Positions 52,638-63,560 of a DNA stretch of 64,000 nt are shown here, piece after piece. A model generated the notes under the pieces. That model was not told where the DNA came from. It ran no database searches and saw nothing but the letters and a program-made list of their open reading frames with translations. Both the position numbers and the translations under genes were made by a program. Origin of the DNA: Sepioteuthis lessoniana (Eukaryota > Mollusca > Cephalopoda > Myopsida > Loliginidae); contig OY757913.1 of the NCBI GenBank assembly GCA_963585895.1, forward strand, positions 102,082,449 to 102,146,448. Direction: 5' to 3'. Position 1 is the stretch's first letter. Each line of letters starts with the position of its first letter.

Positions 52638-53217
52638 TTATTTTTTTTTTTTTTTCTTTTAGTATTCTGAAATCTTTATTTTATGTTTAACGTTCGTTTT
52701 CTACTGCGTCCCGAAATAAATTGTTTCGATAAGGAATTACGGAAATCCATTAATTTAGCAACTAAATAGATCCATCTTGAGATTAGCTTTATCGGAAGCT
52801 GTCAAGAACAACTTTGTTTTGCATTTGTTGATGCTGATACTAATCTTTGATTGACTACTTTGATCAGTACAAAAATTAAATATATAGCGTCGAATAACTG
52901 GCTCAGAAGATAGAAAGATTAATTCATTCCAATCAGATAACTCCACGCCATACAGGCAATATTAGTCAATCATGACTCGACGTGCTTCAAAGAAGGTTCT
53001 AATTAAGACTATGAAAAGGCAACACGTGATAGTACCTTCTTCTTTAACTTGAAGTTACCGACTTACCAATTAAATATGGAAAATAAACAAAAAAAATGGT
53101 TCTTCATTTTTTCAAATCATCCATGTTTCGTCCTGTAAAGACTTATTTACTTGAATGTTTAATTAATAATCCTCACCTAAAAAAGAAAAAAAAATATAGC
53201 GGATAAATAATTTCAGT
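52272..53217. other. No gene; CA/TA microsatellite at 52565-52636
   Basis: AT-rich. CACACACAGACACA and TA runs, then T homopolymer. Nothing else recognised. Confidence 0.4.
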
Positions 53218-53345
53218 GAAAATTATTTGGCCCGTAAATAGGGCCCTAACGAATACTACCACTCCGGGTCAGAGTGGATCTAGAAATAATTGCAATGAAG
53301 ATGTTTATTTCATCCTCCCCTAACTTAGTATCAAACTGAGGTCAC
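53218..53345 (-). mobile_element. Repeat E head fragment
   Basis: AATAGGGCCCTAACGAATAC and CACTCCGGGTCAGAGTGG are the antisense head. A worn tail hairpin at 53424-53500 may belong to the same copy. Confidence 0.6.
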
Positions 53346-53550
53346 ACATTTTTTGGGTGTATGTTAGTGTGGGGTGAGTGTTGGAGGGATTGGTTTTCTT
53401 TTTAGCTTTTCTATATTAATCTATAGTGATTGATTAATTTTAACGGAATATCAATCTGTCAAGGGTTATTTTATGGGTTGAGATTTAGGAATCGTGTTCA
53501 ATCTATGTTCATATTATAAATTCTGATTAGTAGTTTCACTAGAGTTATTT

Positions 53551-54103
53551 TGTAACACTATGTAGTTGGTCCGCCAAGCAAACGATTCCTTTGTCTGTCT
53601 TGGCGCGAAACCAGACAAAGGGTTTTGGACCCGCGATATCGACGTGAACGGAAGTGGTAAGGGAACGCCAGTCAGAGAGTGAGAAAAGGGACTGAGAAGT
53701 TGGCAGTTGGCGAGGGACGACGGAGAGAAGCAGTCGACACCGGACACCGGAGCGAAGAGACCAGTCGGCATGAGATAGGGTCCAGACCAGTGAAAGAAGA
53801 TCGAGTCAAGATGAGTCGGCATTCCAGTTGCTTTGAGGAAGTTTCGCTAGAAATCCATGCTAGCGTTAGTCTATATATGCTATCAGGAATACAGAGATGT
53901 TACATAGCTCTCCTTCTGCACTTGAGTTAACCCCAAGCGTTTGTTCGTTTGTTCTTTCCTCCCGCTCCCTCGATTGTATTTGATGTAGCGGTAAAGAAAT
54001 GTGCGTTACCCCTATCGGAACCACTAGTTGATCACCGGCCGCAAAGAAGTGAAATGGTATCGAAGGGTTGATGTAACTGGGGCCGAGTAGGGGTAACGTC
54101 ACA
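53551..54103 (+). mobile_element. Solo LTR-like fossil (LTR family 2)
   Basis: About 553 bp starting TGTAACACTATG and ending GTAACGTCACA, flanked by ATTT on both sides. It is GC-richer than its surroundings and has a TATATA promoter-like block near 53870. No coding region belongs to it, so it is a broken relic, probably of a Ty3/Gypsy-type element. Frames of 102 and 83 codons on opposite strands are incidental. Confidence 0.5.
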
Positions 54104-54149
54104 ATTTTTTTAGAATACGAGTAAATTTTAAACAATCATATAACAAATA

Positions 54150-54305
54150 GAGTGAACCTTAACAGATTCTATCAATCCGGGTCAGAGTAGGCCTGGGCGT
54201 AATTGCTTATAAGGCATACTCAATACTTCTTTGATTTCCAGAACGTGACCCTCCCCATCAAACGCAGTTTAGCGTTATGCCCTGGAAAACTCTTTGTGGG
54301 GTTGT
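54150..54305 (-). mobile_element. Repeat E head fragment
   Basis: CCTTAACAGATTCTATCAAT, CCGGGTCAGAGTAGG and TTTAGCGTTATGCCCTGGA; the copy meets the next one head-to-head with almost no spacer. Confidence 0.65.
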
Positions 54306-54306
54306 T

Positions 54307-54774
54307 GACCCAGTTAGCTGGGGCTGTAGAATACAATGACTGCTTCTCTGCAGAGGGATAAGACTCCCCCAACGAGTGTCCTAGTTATGACACTAAGCAA
54401 TCAGATAGTGAGGCTCCAGTGATGCTGGAGTTTTGGCGAATGCAGAGTACCTCTTTATTGCCATCTCTCACAAGACCACTGGCCCGGAGTAGTAGCACCT
54501 GATATGCTCCTATCTTTGGGTCAAATAGAACAAAACTGTGTACTTATACTCAACTGAATTGTTTGAAATTGAACAGTTTTTACATTTAACTGTGTATAAA
54601 CAAAAGAATCTACTTATACTAAAAGGAATTGTTTGAAATAAAACTCTTTTGGAAATTCAAACTGTGTAATTCTGTTTAAATGGTTTGAAAAAGAACTGTT
54701 TATATGTTTAAATGGGTTTGGCATTAAACAACCAACACGGGTTGATATCCCATTAAACCAAACTAAACCAAGCT
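54307..54774 (+). mobile_element. Repeat E, complete copy
   Basis: Head GACCCAGTTAGCTGGGGCTG, TATGACACTAAGCAATCAG, GGAGTAGTAGCACCTG, three sub-repeats, hairpin tail GGCATTAAACAACC...GGTTGATATCCC and an ACCAAACTAAACC end. Confidence 0.85.
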
Positions 54775-54789
54775 AATGAAAATCTTTGG

Positions 54790-55681
54790 CGAGATGTCTT
54801 ACTCCAGGGGTGTTTCTCGTAGTGCAGGCCTTATTATGAACATATATATTGTTATTGTGAGTACTTGAGCAGAGTGTAGATTAGCTCAAGTGTCGGGTCC
54901 ACTTAGGAGCGTGGTCTTTTAAAGCAGGGGTATAACCATAAAGCCCTGGTCTTATATCTCTGTAGGAGATAAAGTCAGCGTATCCGAAGCCTCTCCAACT
55001 GAGGTATATCAGCAGGGAAAGATAATGTCGTATAATCTGCCTTGTTCCACAGGAACGACAAAAGATAAGCCGAACACAATAAAACACTTGAATAAAGCAA
55101 TTGTACATCTACAAAACAGTTTTTTCCGCCACATACTCATAATTGCCAGTAAAAAAACTTATCTCAGTACTGGAAAAATTATATTAAGTAGGAAAGAGAT
55201 GGGTGAGTTATCCTTGTGTAATAAAATCTTTGTCTACAATGATTCAACTCAACCACAGTCATTCACTAAACAACCATTCTAGTTCCCACACGAAGTCCAT
55301 TTTTCTCTAACAATTATTGATACGATATCAAAACTGTTCTATTTTATACTTTTGACCAAATTGTTCAAGAAAGTAATAATGCTAAAATTTTCAGGTTAGT
55401 AACCCTCACTGAAAGACATCTAATTCATGTGGGCCTTGAAAACGTATGAAAAAATTGAATCCATCTGATCTGTCTGTGATAGTAATTCGTCGGATGCGGA
55501 AGGAGAAGCAAACACATAAAAAGTATCTCTTCTCGAGCGTTAGGACCTCCGTTTCTTTTTTCCTTGCCATTCAGTATGTGAATCTATGAAGTAGATAACG
55601 GACACAACATACTTCCTTAATCAAGTTGGAACTGGCTCTTCCAGGATCTTTGGATCTTTCTGTACTCGTGAGAAAGAGATA

Positions 55682-55726
<45 letters not shown>

Positions 55727-56190
55727 CTGAGAACTACCATAGTCTTTTATTTAGGTTGACAGAACACCCAATCTCAACTTCTGCTTGACATCATTCCGCG
55801 AGCCTCACCACCACCACCACCTAGGTTGTCTAGTAACCTGGATAAGACCTTATTAGCGGGCTGTTATCAGTCCGAGTGCTAGACCAAAAATATCTTGATA
55901 CATCAAGCCCATAGGATGAGGTGTTGAGCTATTTAGTAGTTTGCTGTTAATGGCTGGCAAGATTATCTCTATCAGTACGACTGTTTATAATGGTCAAATT
56001 CTTTGATAGTGTCAACTAGATATTGATTTCAATTGCCAAGCTTTCAAATGGCAGTAAAAATGGCAGGTATTGGCTCTGTCGTTTTACGCATCGAGAATTG
56101 CTATATTTTAATTATAGGAAAATGACCTAAAAACTAGAACGAAAATATTAGCGCGGGAAATATGTTGTAACTTTACCAACTCAACATATT
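54790..56190. other. No recognised gene in about 1.4 kb
   Basis: A frame at 55025-55282 (MSYNLPCSTGTTKDKPNTIK...) and an antisense frame at 54881-55108 overlap; neither is recognised. A (GATA)/(GA)n run lies at 55676-55725. CACCACCACCACC at 55808 is a short simple repeat. Confidence 0.35.
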
Positions 56191-56375
56191 TTTGGGTTTG
56201 GTTGGGTTTTATGGCATATCAACCATTCTTGGTTATTTAATGCCAAATCTTGCTTTTACATATATATTTAATATATGGTTGGTAAACACTTTGTACTTAA
56301 ATACAGTTAAATGATCAAAGAGATCTACTTTAAACCATTCAATTTAGCCAAAGTCAACAATATTAAATTAAACGA
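56191..56375 (-). mobile_element. Repeat E tail and two sub-repeats
   Basis: TTTGGGTTTGGTTGGGTTTT, hairpin GGCATATCAACC...GGTTATTTAATGCC, then AATACAGTTAAATGATCAAA and TTTAAACCATTCAATTTAGC. Confidence 0.78.
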
Positions 56376-56389
56376 ATGCAGAAAATTTT

Positions 56390-56940
56390 GCACAGAAAGA
56401 GTATAAGAATAGACATGACTGGGTGGGCAAGGTGATCCACAAGGAATTGCGCAAGAAATTGAATTTTGTTCATACGAACAAATGGTATATCCTCAACTCA
56501 TCATTAGTACTGGAAAATGAGATACACAAATTCTGATGGAATTTTGATATAAAAACAGATTACCTGAGCTCCTCCAGACGACCAGACCTTATAATAATCA
56601 ACAAAGAAAAGAGAATTTGTAAAATTGTTGACTTTGCCGTCCCGGGTGACCACAAAATAAAATTGAAAGAAAGTGAAAAGGATAAGTACCTAGACAATTT
56701 TAGGGAATTGAAGAAACTTTGGGACATGGAAGTAACATTTATACCAGTTGTAATTGGTGCTCTCGATACGGTCACGAAATGATTGGTAAAAGGACTCGAC
56801 AACTTGGAAATTAGAAGACGAGTGGAAATCATCAAAACTATTACAGTTTTTAGATCGGACAGAATACTGAGAAGAGTCCCGGTGACTTGAAGAGACTTGC
56901 TGTCACTCAAACTCCAGTGAGAGACCATCAGCTAACGCTA
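56390..56940 (+). mobile_element. RLE-type LINE, C-terminal endonuclease domain
   Basis: The reading is HDWVGKVIHKELRKKLNFVH, NKWYILNSSLVLENEIHKF, then SSSRRPDLIIINKEKRICKI directly followed by VDFAVPGDHKIKLKESEKDK, YLDNFRELKKLWDMEVTFIP and VVIGALDTVTK. RPD with 14 residues before the next D fits the (K/R)PD-x12-14-(D/E) catalytic signature of restriction-like endonuclease LINEs. Later text (VEIIKTITVFRSDRILRRVP, LLSLKLQ) is the usual end of this family. It is interrupted by a few stops and lacks the reverse transcriptase. An opposite-strand 122-codon frame is a shadow. Confidence 0.8.
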
Positions 56941-56960
56941 TTCTAAAAAACTAGCAAGGA

Positions 56961-57195
56961 GTAAGTAAGTAAAGTTGGTGACCATAGTCGAGGGCGACCA
57001 GAAGGCTTCCTTTTCAGTAGCTACTACACCAAGATGTAGGGGAGGGCGCTACTCCTTTCCTTCGATTGCTCTACTTTACACTTATATTGCTGAGTGTTAA
57101 GCAAGGAGGTATCAAGTACCATTTTTAAAGTCTTTGGTGTTTCTAGATCTGGGATTGAACCCAGGTCTCCGGGACTATTGGCGAACACTCTTCCC
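56961..57195 (-). mobile_element. SINE-B between two RLE LINE pieces
   Basis: AAGTAAAGTTGGTGACCATA, TAGCTACTACACCAAGATGT, B-box complement GGGATTGAACCCAGG and TTGGCGAACACTCTTCCCAT. Full length apart from a small body deletion. Confidence 0.87.
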
Positions 57196-57229
57196 ATTAA
57201 TGATAATAATAATAATTTTTCATACCAGT

Positions 57230-57770
57230 GTTAGTTGATGATTTTTAACAGGAGTCTGAATGACAGTAATTCACCTCAGGTCTCTAAATCTCTTCTGAAT
57301 ATTCTTGCTGATCTTAACACTGTTGTGCTCTCTATATTATCTATCATTCTTCTTATTTCCAAATCCTCAAGTATCTTTTTAAAGCCTTTTGGAACCATTC
57401 TTAGGGCGATATTTACAATTAGTATCATCGTTACGTATGTCTTTCCTAATTTTTCAGTTTGTTGACATGATTTAAGGATTTGGTCATTTTTTTCTTTTTT
57501 TCGTTTTTACTCTGTTGCCACCGGAATAGCAAAATACACTAGATAACATGTTCTTCTCTTGTTAATTAACTTTATGTTTGGCTTTCTGGCCGGGTTTAGG
57601 TGATCTGTTTTTTTTTTCTTAAAATCTTTGAAAATGTTATACGTTTTAACTTTTAAGACATATTCTATTTTGTGCAAATACCATTTGGTACTATAGTCAA
57701 ATTTTAATATCTTGCACACTTCCAAGTGAATCACTTTTCCCACCTATTCGGATCACCTCATTCACTACAC
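57230..57770 (-). mobile_element. RLE-type LINE fragment, inverted relative to 56390
   Basis: On the minus strand a 78-codon frame reads MGKVIHLEVCKILKFDYSTK, KWYLHKIEYVLKVKTYNIF, then NPARKPNIKLINKRRTCYLV and YFAIPVATE. KPN replaces the catalytic RPD and YFAIP replaces DFAVP, so the nuclease site is lost. Worn text continues to 57230 with several breaks. It is tail-to-tail with the 56390 copy across a SINE-B. Confidence 0.78.
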
Positions 57771-58317
57771 TTGTTATTTTGTTGAGCATTTCTTATTGTA
57801 AATAAAACTATTTTTCTCTAAACCGTGAGCACACTGAATGACTTCTGAAAAATCAAATCAAAACATACATATATAACTTAAGGGTTTAGTAAAAAAAAAA
57901 GCAGAATAGACTCCACACCGGTCTGTGGGTTATTCTATTTTACTGCGATACCTGATGACAATGGTGTTTCTATGTAATGATGGCTTTCGATTATGTTGTA
58001 TAAATTATTTCTGCTATTTCGAGTATGTAGATCGCTAAAAAGGACACAGTATCATTGTCATTCTGTTGCAAACTGAAGAGCTTTATTCTCTGTTTTAGAA
58101 TAAATTGCACAATTCTATGGCTCAATCGAATATGCTAGTCAAGGCCACACCTGTAGAAGGAGGGGAACATTTTTGTTGACAGACAAAGGGCGATACGTCA
58201 ATACTAGTCCAAAGTGAGGTGAACCAAAGCGGATAATGATTAATGAAAAGGAGATTTTGATGGGTGATCAAATGAGGTACCACTAGAGAGTTTCCAGAGT
58301 TTGAGTCAAGAGACCTA
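57771..58317. other. No recognised feature
   Basis: AT-rich spacer. Overlapping short frames only. Confidence 0.4.
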
Positions 58318-58501
58318 TTGCCCGGTTGGTCGGTCAAAGAATACGCTGACTGTATCCTCTGAAAAGCAGGAAAACTCCTCTTAAATGGTCCTGGGCATGA
58401 GACATCAGTGTCTGGTGAGACTCCAAATCTAGGGATCTAACGTTTGCGGGATGCGCGTTCATTTCTATCACCACCAGCTCCACTCTGGCCGAGAGTGGTA
58501 G
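58318..58501 (+). mobile_element. Repeat E head, truncated
   Basis: ATTGCCCGGTTGGTCGGTCA, GGCATGAGACATCAGTGTCT, CCACTCTGGCCGAGAGTGGT. It ends where the antisense copy's tail begins. Confidence 0.65.
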
Positions 58502-58946
58502 TTTGGTTTGATTTTTATTGTATATCAACAATTACACGTAATTTAATGCCAAATCCACTTTATACATACATATTAGATAATTACAAGACTTGTAAACATG
58601 TTTGTAGATAATATTCTTAAACGAGCCTGAGCTCTTTTTTGCACACAAATTAAATGGTTTCAAGTATTGCTATTTAAATGTCACATTATAATATCAGTCA
58701 TTTGTTTGCACACAGTTTATTCTTTTTGAGCCATAGATAGGACCTTATCAGGTGCTAATACTCGAGGTGAGAGTGGATCTGGGAGCAATGGCATTGAAGG
58801 GGTTTTCCACGGTCCCTAAAGATCCAAGGCTGGAGCCTCGCCATCTGAATGTTTAATGTCATATCCAAAACACTCATTTGAACGGTCTTGCTATTTCTAC
58901 AGAGATGCAGTCTGTGTATTAAATAGCCCCAACCGATTTGGCTGTG
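58502..58946 (-). mobile_element. Repeat E, antisense, near complete
   Basis: Tail TTTGGTTTGATTTTTATTGT with hairpin, sub-repeats (AAATGGTTTCAAGTATTGCT, CAGTCATTTGTTTGCACACA), then the head from CATAGATAGGACCTTATCAG to AGCCCCAACCGATTTGGC. Confidence 0.8.
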
Positions 58947-59158
58947 GAGTTGCAGTACCAGTAAGAGTCCAATGCATGAGTTAAAGAGACCTGCTTAAAA
59001 ATTACTCGTGTTTGATTGTACTGTGTGAAAAAAAAAAACACAGAAAGATCTCTTTAGAAACAACTACTGAAAATTTTACATATGAACGTTTAATAAACCT
59101 GATTCCGTAACCTGTAGGCATAAAATAACACTAGACAGGTTGACATGCTATTGATTAT

Positions 59159-59450
59159 TAAGGAGGTGCCCGTGGTGTAATGGCTGTTGTCATAGGAAAT
59201 GGACACGGCGACAGGAGTTCAAATCCCGGAAGAGGCTGATAGCATTTCACATAGCATAATACTCTTAGGAAAGGTATGAATCCAATTATTCTCCCTCCAG
59301 CTATGGGTAAATAGTAAGGCAGACAAGGTTCTTCAGCCTTGGAGAGGCAACTAGTTTTAGAGAAGGATTTCTCAGAATTCAAACATGTTAAAATCCACTA
59401 AAAATTGACCATGTGTCATATCCTACCCAAGCGGAGGAGGTTGGTAAATA
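59159..59450 (+). mobile_element. SINE-A, full length
   Basis: AAGGAGGTGCCCGTGGTGTA with A-box TGGTGTAATGGCTGTT, B-box GAGTTCAAATCCCGG, body ATGGGTAAATAGTAAGGCAG, tail CCATGTGTCATATCCTACCC and end GGTAAATATGG. Confidence 0.9.
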
Positions 59451-59572
59451 TGGAAATAATATTAAAGTCAATAAGTTAATAAAGCCACTGAAGAGAACTT
59501 GGTAATTTGGGAGCTGGAGTTAGCCTTCTAGGAAAGAGGTTTTTGATTATTTTCAGTTTCTTTTGTAGAAAA

Positions 59573-60205
59573 CCATCATCATCAACATCATGTCACTCTA
59601 CCAGTACGGATATCCCAGACCCTCTCTCACCACCTCTCCCTATCATCCATAACTTCCGGCAGGTCTTCAGGGTGACATCCCGTATTAGCACAGTGCTGCT
59701 TTATGTAGGTTCTAGCTGGTCGTCCTGCCTTTGCTTGCCCATGTGAAGGGGTCCACATGAGTACATCCCTTATGAGCTCGTCCCTACTTTTCAAGCAGTG
59801 TCCTGCATGTCTTTTTCGTCTATTTTGCAGAGTTTTGGAGATGAATGGTAGGTGGCTGTACAGCTGGTGTGTTTTGGGGTGCTGCCTTCATGACTTGTTC
59901 AATATTGCTCGGAGCATTCTTGTGTAGTTGCCGTCAAGCTTTTTCTGTGTTGGTTTAGTTAGCATCCACGTGCATCCATATAGCAGTATCGATACGACCG
60001 CTGCTTGGAAGAAACTGCGTTTTATTTTATCGGTCAGGTCTGACTTCCATATTACCGATATTCTATCGATAGCTGTCTATGCCTTTGCTCGTGATGTCTG
60101 CCTCGGTTGATGAGACATTTCTTCCTAAGTAGGTGAACTTGTCTACTAGTTTCAGAGAGATACCGTTTCGTGTGGAGATGTCGCCTGTTTGATTAAAGAA
60201 CATAT
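59573..60205 (-). mobile_element. RTE LINE, longest 3' piece on the minus strand
   Basis: Starts with a CATCATCATCAACATCATG tail. On the minus strand it runs from ISTRNGISLKLVDKFTYLGR and NVSSTEADITSKG through VIWKSDLTDKIKRSFFQAAV, VSILLYGC and LTKP... to EDLPEVMDDR and WRERVRDI. The reverse transcriptase core is absent, as it starts just after the YADD region. Four or more shifts. Confidence 0.9.
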
Positions 60206-60329
60206 ATTCCGAAAAAGTTTTGGGAAATTCTCTACTTTTGCTAATTTCCGTACAAAACAAAATTCCCAGCATTATGATTGTCAGCTTAATTGATTAATAT
60301 CTTAATTAAGTGTGAGCTATATCAAAGTA

Positions 60330-60842
60330 GCTTGGTTTTGTTAGGTTTCATGGCATATGCACCATTGTAGGTTATCTTATGCCAAATTGTCATTACACAT
60401 TTATATAAAAATCATTATTTGTAAAAACATTTTACTGATAACGTTATTAAACGATCTTAAGCTCATTTGTTTTGTACACAGTTAAATAGTTCTAAGTATT
60501 GCTATCTATCACTAACAATACAATTAAATATCAGTCATTTAACACAGTTAAATGATCAAACATTTCTATTTCCATCAATTCAGTTTAGCATAAGTTATTT
60601 GTTTGCTCTCAGTTTAAATGTTGACTCATAGAGAAGACCCTATCAGGTGCTACCATCTCGGGCCTGAGTCGACGTAGAAGCGACGGTAATGGAGGAGTAC
60701 TCTGCATTTCCCAAAGCTCCAGCATCACTGGAGCTTCCCCATCATATTGGTTAGTGTTATATCTAGGACACTTCTTGGGAAGGTTTTACCTCTCTGCAGA
60801 TATGCAGTCAGTGTATTCTATACCCACTGCGACTGGGCAGTA
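60330..60842 (-). mobile_element. Repeat E, antisense, complete
   Basis: Tail hairpin GGCATATGCACC...GGTTATCTTATGCC, about three sub-repeats, and the head from GACCCTATCAGGTGCTACCA to CTGCGACTGGGCAG. Confidence 0.85.
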
Positions 60843-60984
60843 TGTCAAGTAGGAATACCTTTGTCAGCATCTCAATTATCAAGAAGACATCGAGATTAAG
60901 GTACAATATTAAGACATGATGGCAATGCAGCAATTGTACAAATACAAATCTCATTATGATGTGCATTTTTTTTATTTGCAGTTA

Positions 60985-61015
60985 CTTTATACATACATAC
61001 ATACATACATACAAT
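60985..61015. repeat. (CATA)n microsatellite
   Basis: About seven CATA units just before a SINE-C. Confidence 0.95.
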
Positions 61016-61027
61016 AAATAGTTTAGT

Positions 61028-61505
61028 TCTAGGATGTCCCCGTGGTTTAATGATTAAAGCTCAAGATTGCGGAATCATAGTCAGTGATTTCGACCTCCTA
61101 TGACGAAGCAGACATGCAGGACACTGCTGGAGAAGCAAAGACAAACTCATCAGTGATGTACTCCTATGGACCCCCGCATATGGTCAAGCAAAAGCAGGAC
61201 GACCAGCTCGTACATACATACAGCAGCTATGTGAGGATATGTGATGTAGCCTTGAAGACTTGCCAGAGGCAATGAACGATAGGGAGAAGTGGCGAGAGAG
61301 GGCCAGGGATATCCGAGCTAGCGGCACGACATGATGATGATGATGATGATGATGATGACTCAATAACGTTCACTTTCGGACAAATACCCTTGGAAATGTA
61401 TGAACCCCATATACCCGTAACTAAGGGTTAAATCGTAACACTATCGTTCTGCTAGCTGGATGGATTTGACATTAAATAACCGAAGAACGTTGAAATGCCA
61501 TTAAA
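61028..61505 (+). mobile_element. SINE-C interrupted by an RTE piece
   Basis: Head AGGATGTCCCCGTGGTTTAA with a B-box-like GATTTCGACCTCC ends near 61096. The body resumes at about 61358 with AACGTTCACTTTCGGACAAA, TACCCGTAACTAAGGGTTAA and the hairpin tail GACATTAAATAACC...GTTGAAATGCC. The two halves fit the uninterrupted copy at 36655. Confidence 0.85.
61097..61357 (+). mobile_element. RTE LINE short 3' end inserted in SINE-C
   Basis: About 260 bp from GACGAAGCAGACATGCAGGA to an eight-unit ATG tail. It codes for HAGHCWRSKDKLISDVLLWT-equivalent text and LPEAMNDREKWRERARDIRA. The 5' end agrees with the other short copies. The target duplication is unclear. Confidence 0.9.
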
Positions 61506-61584
61506 AACCAACAACATCTTAGTACTTTTAGAATTTTACAATGGTATTTATGAGTTACACCTTCTAACCACGAGTCGAAAATGA

Positions 61585-62275
61585 CCTATGGTAAATTTTT
61601 AATCAAAGTACATTTGGTTTGAATTCAGAATATTCTTTCTTCTTGACTGGTTGCCTTATAGTTGTATATTGACTTCCGACCCGGCCAAGCTGTCAAAAGA
61701 AAAAATGCACCTGAGTAAATAACAGGTGTATCCGGTCGAAGAGATCAGAGGGTGGCCTTGGCTGTCGACAGGTTGAATTGAGTGGGCGAAGAACAATGAT
61801 ATAACACGGGGTGAGACAGGAAGTCATGCAGTTGGAGCTCAGAGCTTGAAGTCAGTGTTCCAGATCGAGCTGTGGGAACCAGCTGTCAGCAGAGAGGCTG
61901 GGTCCCCAGGCCCCCCGGTTGAGCAGCCCAGGAGAACGAAAAAGACGCACTGCTATGGTCGGAAGAGTTGGGGGCGGTCAATATGTTGCAGTGTTTGTTC
62001 AGTCTCCAACTCACCTCTCACACACAACCCCTTCAATAAAGTGAGAGGTATATTTTTCTAAAGAACTGAGTCTGCTCGTCGTTATTGCGTCGTTATGTTT
62101 CTGCATATATATGTGTATGTATAGTTGGTTGTGACTATACAACATTACTACGGATAAAGAGACCATTCATTCCCACAGCTATGGGAGCGAGATTGATTCA
62201 TTCCTTTCCAAAATGCAGTTGCATGAAGTGAAACACAAACAGCTTCTTCCTTTATTTGAATTCGGGTCTCCAATT
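61585..62275 (-). mobile_element. SINE-A interrupted by an LTR
   Basis: Left part: GTTTGAATTCAGAATATTCT, TCTTGACTGGTTGCC. Right part: ATTCCCACAGCTATGGGAGC, AGTGAAACACAAACAGC, GAATTCGGGTCTCC. Together they form a worn antisense SINE-A. Confidence 0.6.
61663..62144 (+). mobile_element. Solo LTR-like fossil (LTR family 1), second copy
   Basis: About 482 bp, TGTATATTGACTTCC to CTATACAACA. It shares TCCAACTCACCTCTCACACA and AGGTATATTTTTCTAAAGAA with 3433-3923, in the same order, and has an AATAAA at the same place. It lies inside a SINE-A; the target duplication is not clear. No internal region; a broken relic. Confidence 0.65.
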
Positions 62276-62372
62276 TCATTTTCTAGGACGATAGGCTTTA
62301 CGTTTAAATAACTTCACATTGTTTGTAAATCTATATGTAAATGTATTTGTAAATGTATATGGTACTTAAATT

Positions 62373-62376
<4 letters not shown>

Positions 62377-62415
<39 letters not shown>
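62377..62415. repeat. (TA)n microsatellite
   Basis: TA run directly before an RTE piece. Confidence 0.97.
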
Positions 62416-62418
<3 letters not shown>

Positions 62419-62419
62419 A

Positions 62420-62937
62420 AATGCTAGAAAGCCATGGACAGCTATCGTTAAGCTATCGGTCATATGGAAGTCAGACCTGACCGATGAAATAAAACATCAG
62501 TTTTTTCCAAGCAGCGGTCGAGTCAGTACTGCTGTTGATACACTACATGGATGCTAACTAAACGTATGGAGAAAAAGCTTGAAGGCAATTATACAAGAAT
62601 GCTGCGAGCAATATTGAACAAGTCCTGGAGGCCACACCCAACAAAGCAGCAGCTGTGCGGCCACCTACCACCAATTACAAAACTATCCAAGTTAGACGAA
62701 CCAGATATGCGGGACATTGCTGGAGAAATAAGGAAGAACTCATAAGGGACATACTCTTGTGGACCCCTTCACATGGACGAGCAAAGGTAGGACGACCAAC
62801 AAGAACCTATATACAACAGCTCTGTGCCGATATAGGATGTAACTTGGAAGACTTACCGGAAGCGATGGACGATAGAGACTGCTGGCGAGAGAGGGTCAGG
62901 GAGATATGTGCTGGCGGTGTGACATGATAATGATGAT
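62420..62937 (+). mobile_element. RTE LINE, best-preserved C-terminal end
   Basis: LSVIWKSDLTDEIKHQFFPS, then LTKRMEKKLEGNYTRMLRAI and LNKSWRPHPTKQQLCGHLPP in one frame. After a one-base loss, TIQVRRTRYAGHCWRNKEEL, LLWTPSHGRAKVGRPTRTYI, QQLCADIGCNLEDLPEAMDD and WRERVREICAGGVT follow in the next frame. It ends ACATGATAATGATGATA. 5'-truncated. It served as the reference for the other copies here. Confidence 0.93.
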
Positions 62938-62948
62938 ATGTAAATGCA

Positions 62949-63204
62949 CTGGACCATTGACCTAATGAGGAGAATATTCACCAATGGTCCGGGAGACCTG
63001 GGTTCAATCCTTGGTCGAATCATTCCAAAGACTCAAAATTGTACTTGATTCCGCCTTGCTCAACGCTCAGCATAATAAGGTAAGGATCAAGGGTAAAAGA
63101 GCAGTCCAGGAAATGGCGTAGCGCCCTCGCCTACACCTTGGTGTTGTAACTATTGAAAACGGAGCCTTTGGGTCACACTCAACTAATGTCGCCAAGTTTA
63201 CTGA
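62949..63204 (+). mobile_element. SINE-B, full length
   Basis: ATTGACCTAATGAGGAGAAT (A-box, worn), B-box GGGTTCAATCCTTGG, body, CACCTTGGTGTTGTAACTAT and end GTCGCCAAGTTTACTGAATT. Confidence 0.87.
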
Positions 63205-63283
63205 ATTATATGTAAATGCATGAATAAATCTATATGGTTGTTGTAAATGTACATGTAAAAATATTGACAAATATTGATAAATA

Positions 63284-63560
63284 TCATATTTACACAACCC
63301 CTCCGCTCGGGCAGGATATGACACATGGTCAATTATTAAGCGGAGTTTGACAGGTTTGAATTCAGAGTTTTCCTTCTCCTACACTAGTTGCCTCACCAAG
63401 GCTGAAGAACTAGTCTGCCCTACTATTTACCCATAGCTGGAGGGATAATTATTTCCCAAAGGTATTAGTGCTATGTGAAATGCTATCAGTCTCGTCCAGG
63501 ATTTGAACTCGTGTCGCCGTGTCCATTTCCTACCACGATAACCATTACACCACGGGTATA
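63284..63560 (-). mobile_element. SINE-A, nearly intact
   Basis: CATATTTACACAACCCCTCC, GACACATGGTCAATTATTAA, GAAGAACTAGTCTGCCCTAC, B-box complement GGATTTGAACTCGTG and A-box complement CCATTACACCACGGG. Lies in the degenerate array. Confidence 0.9.
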
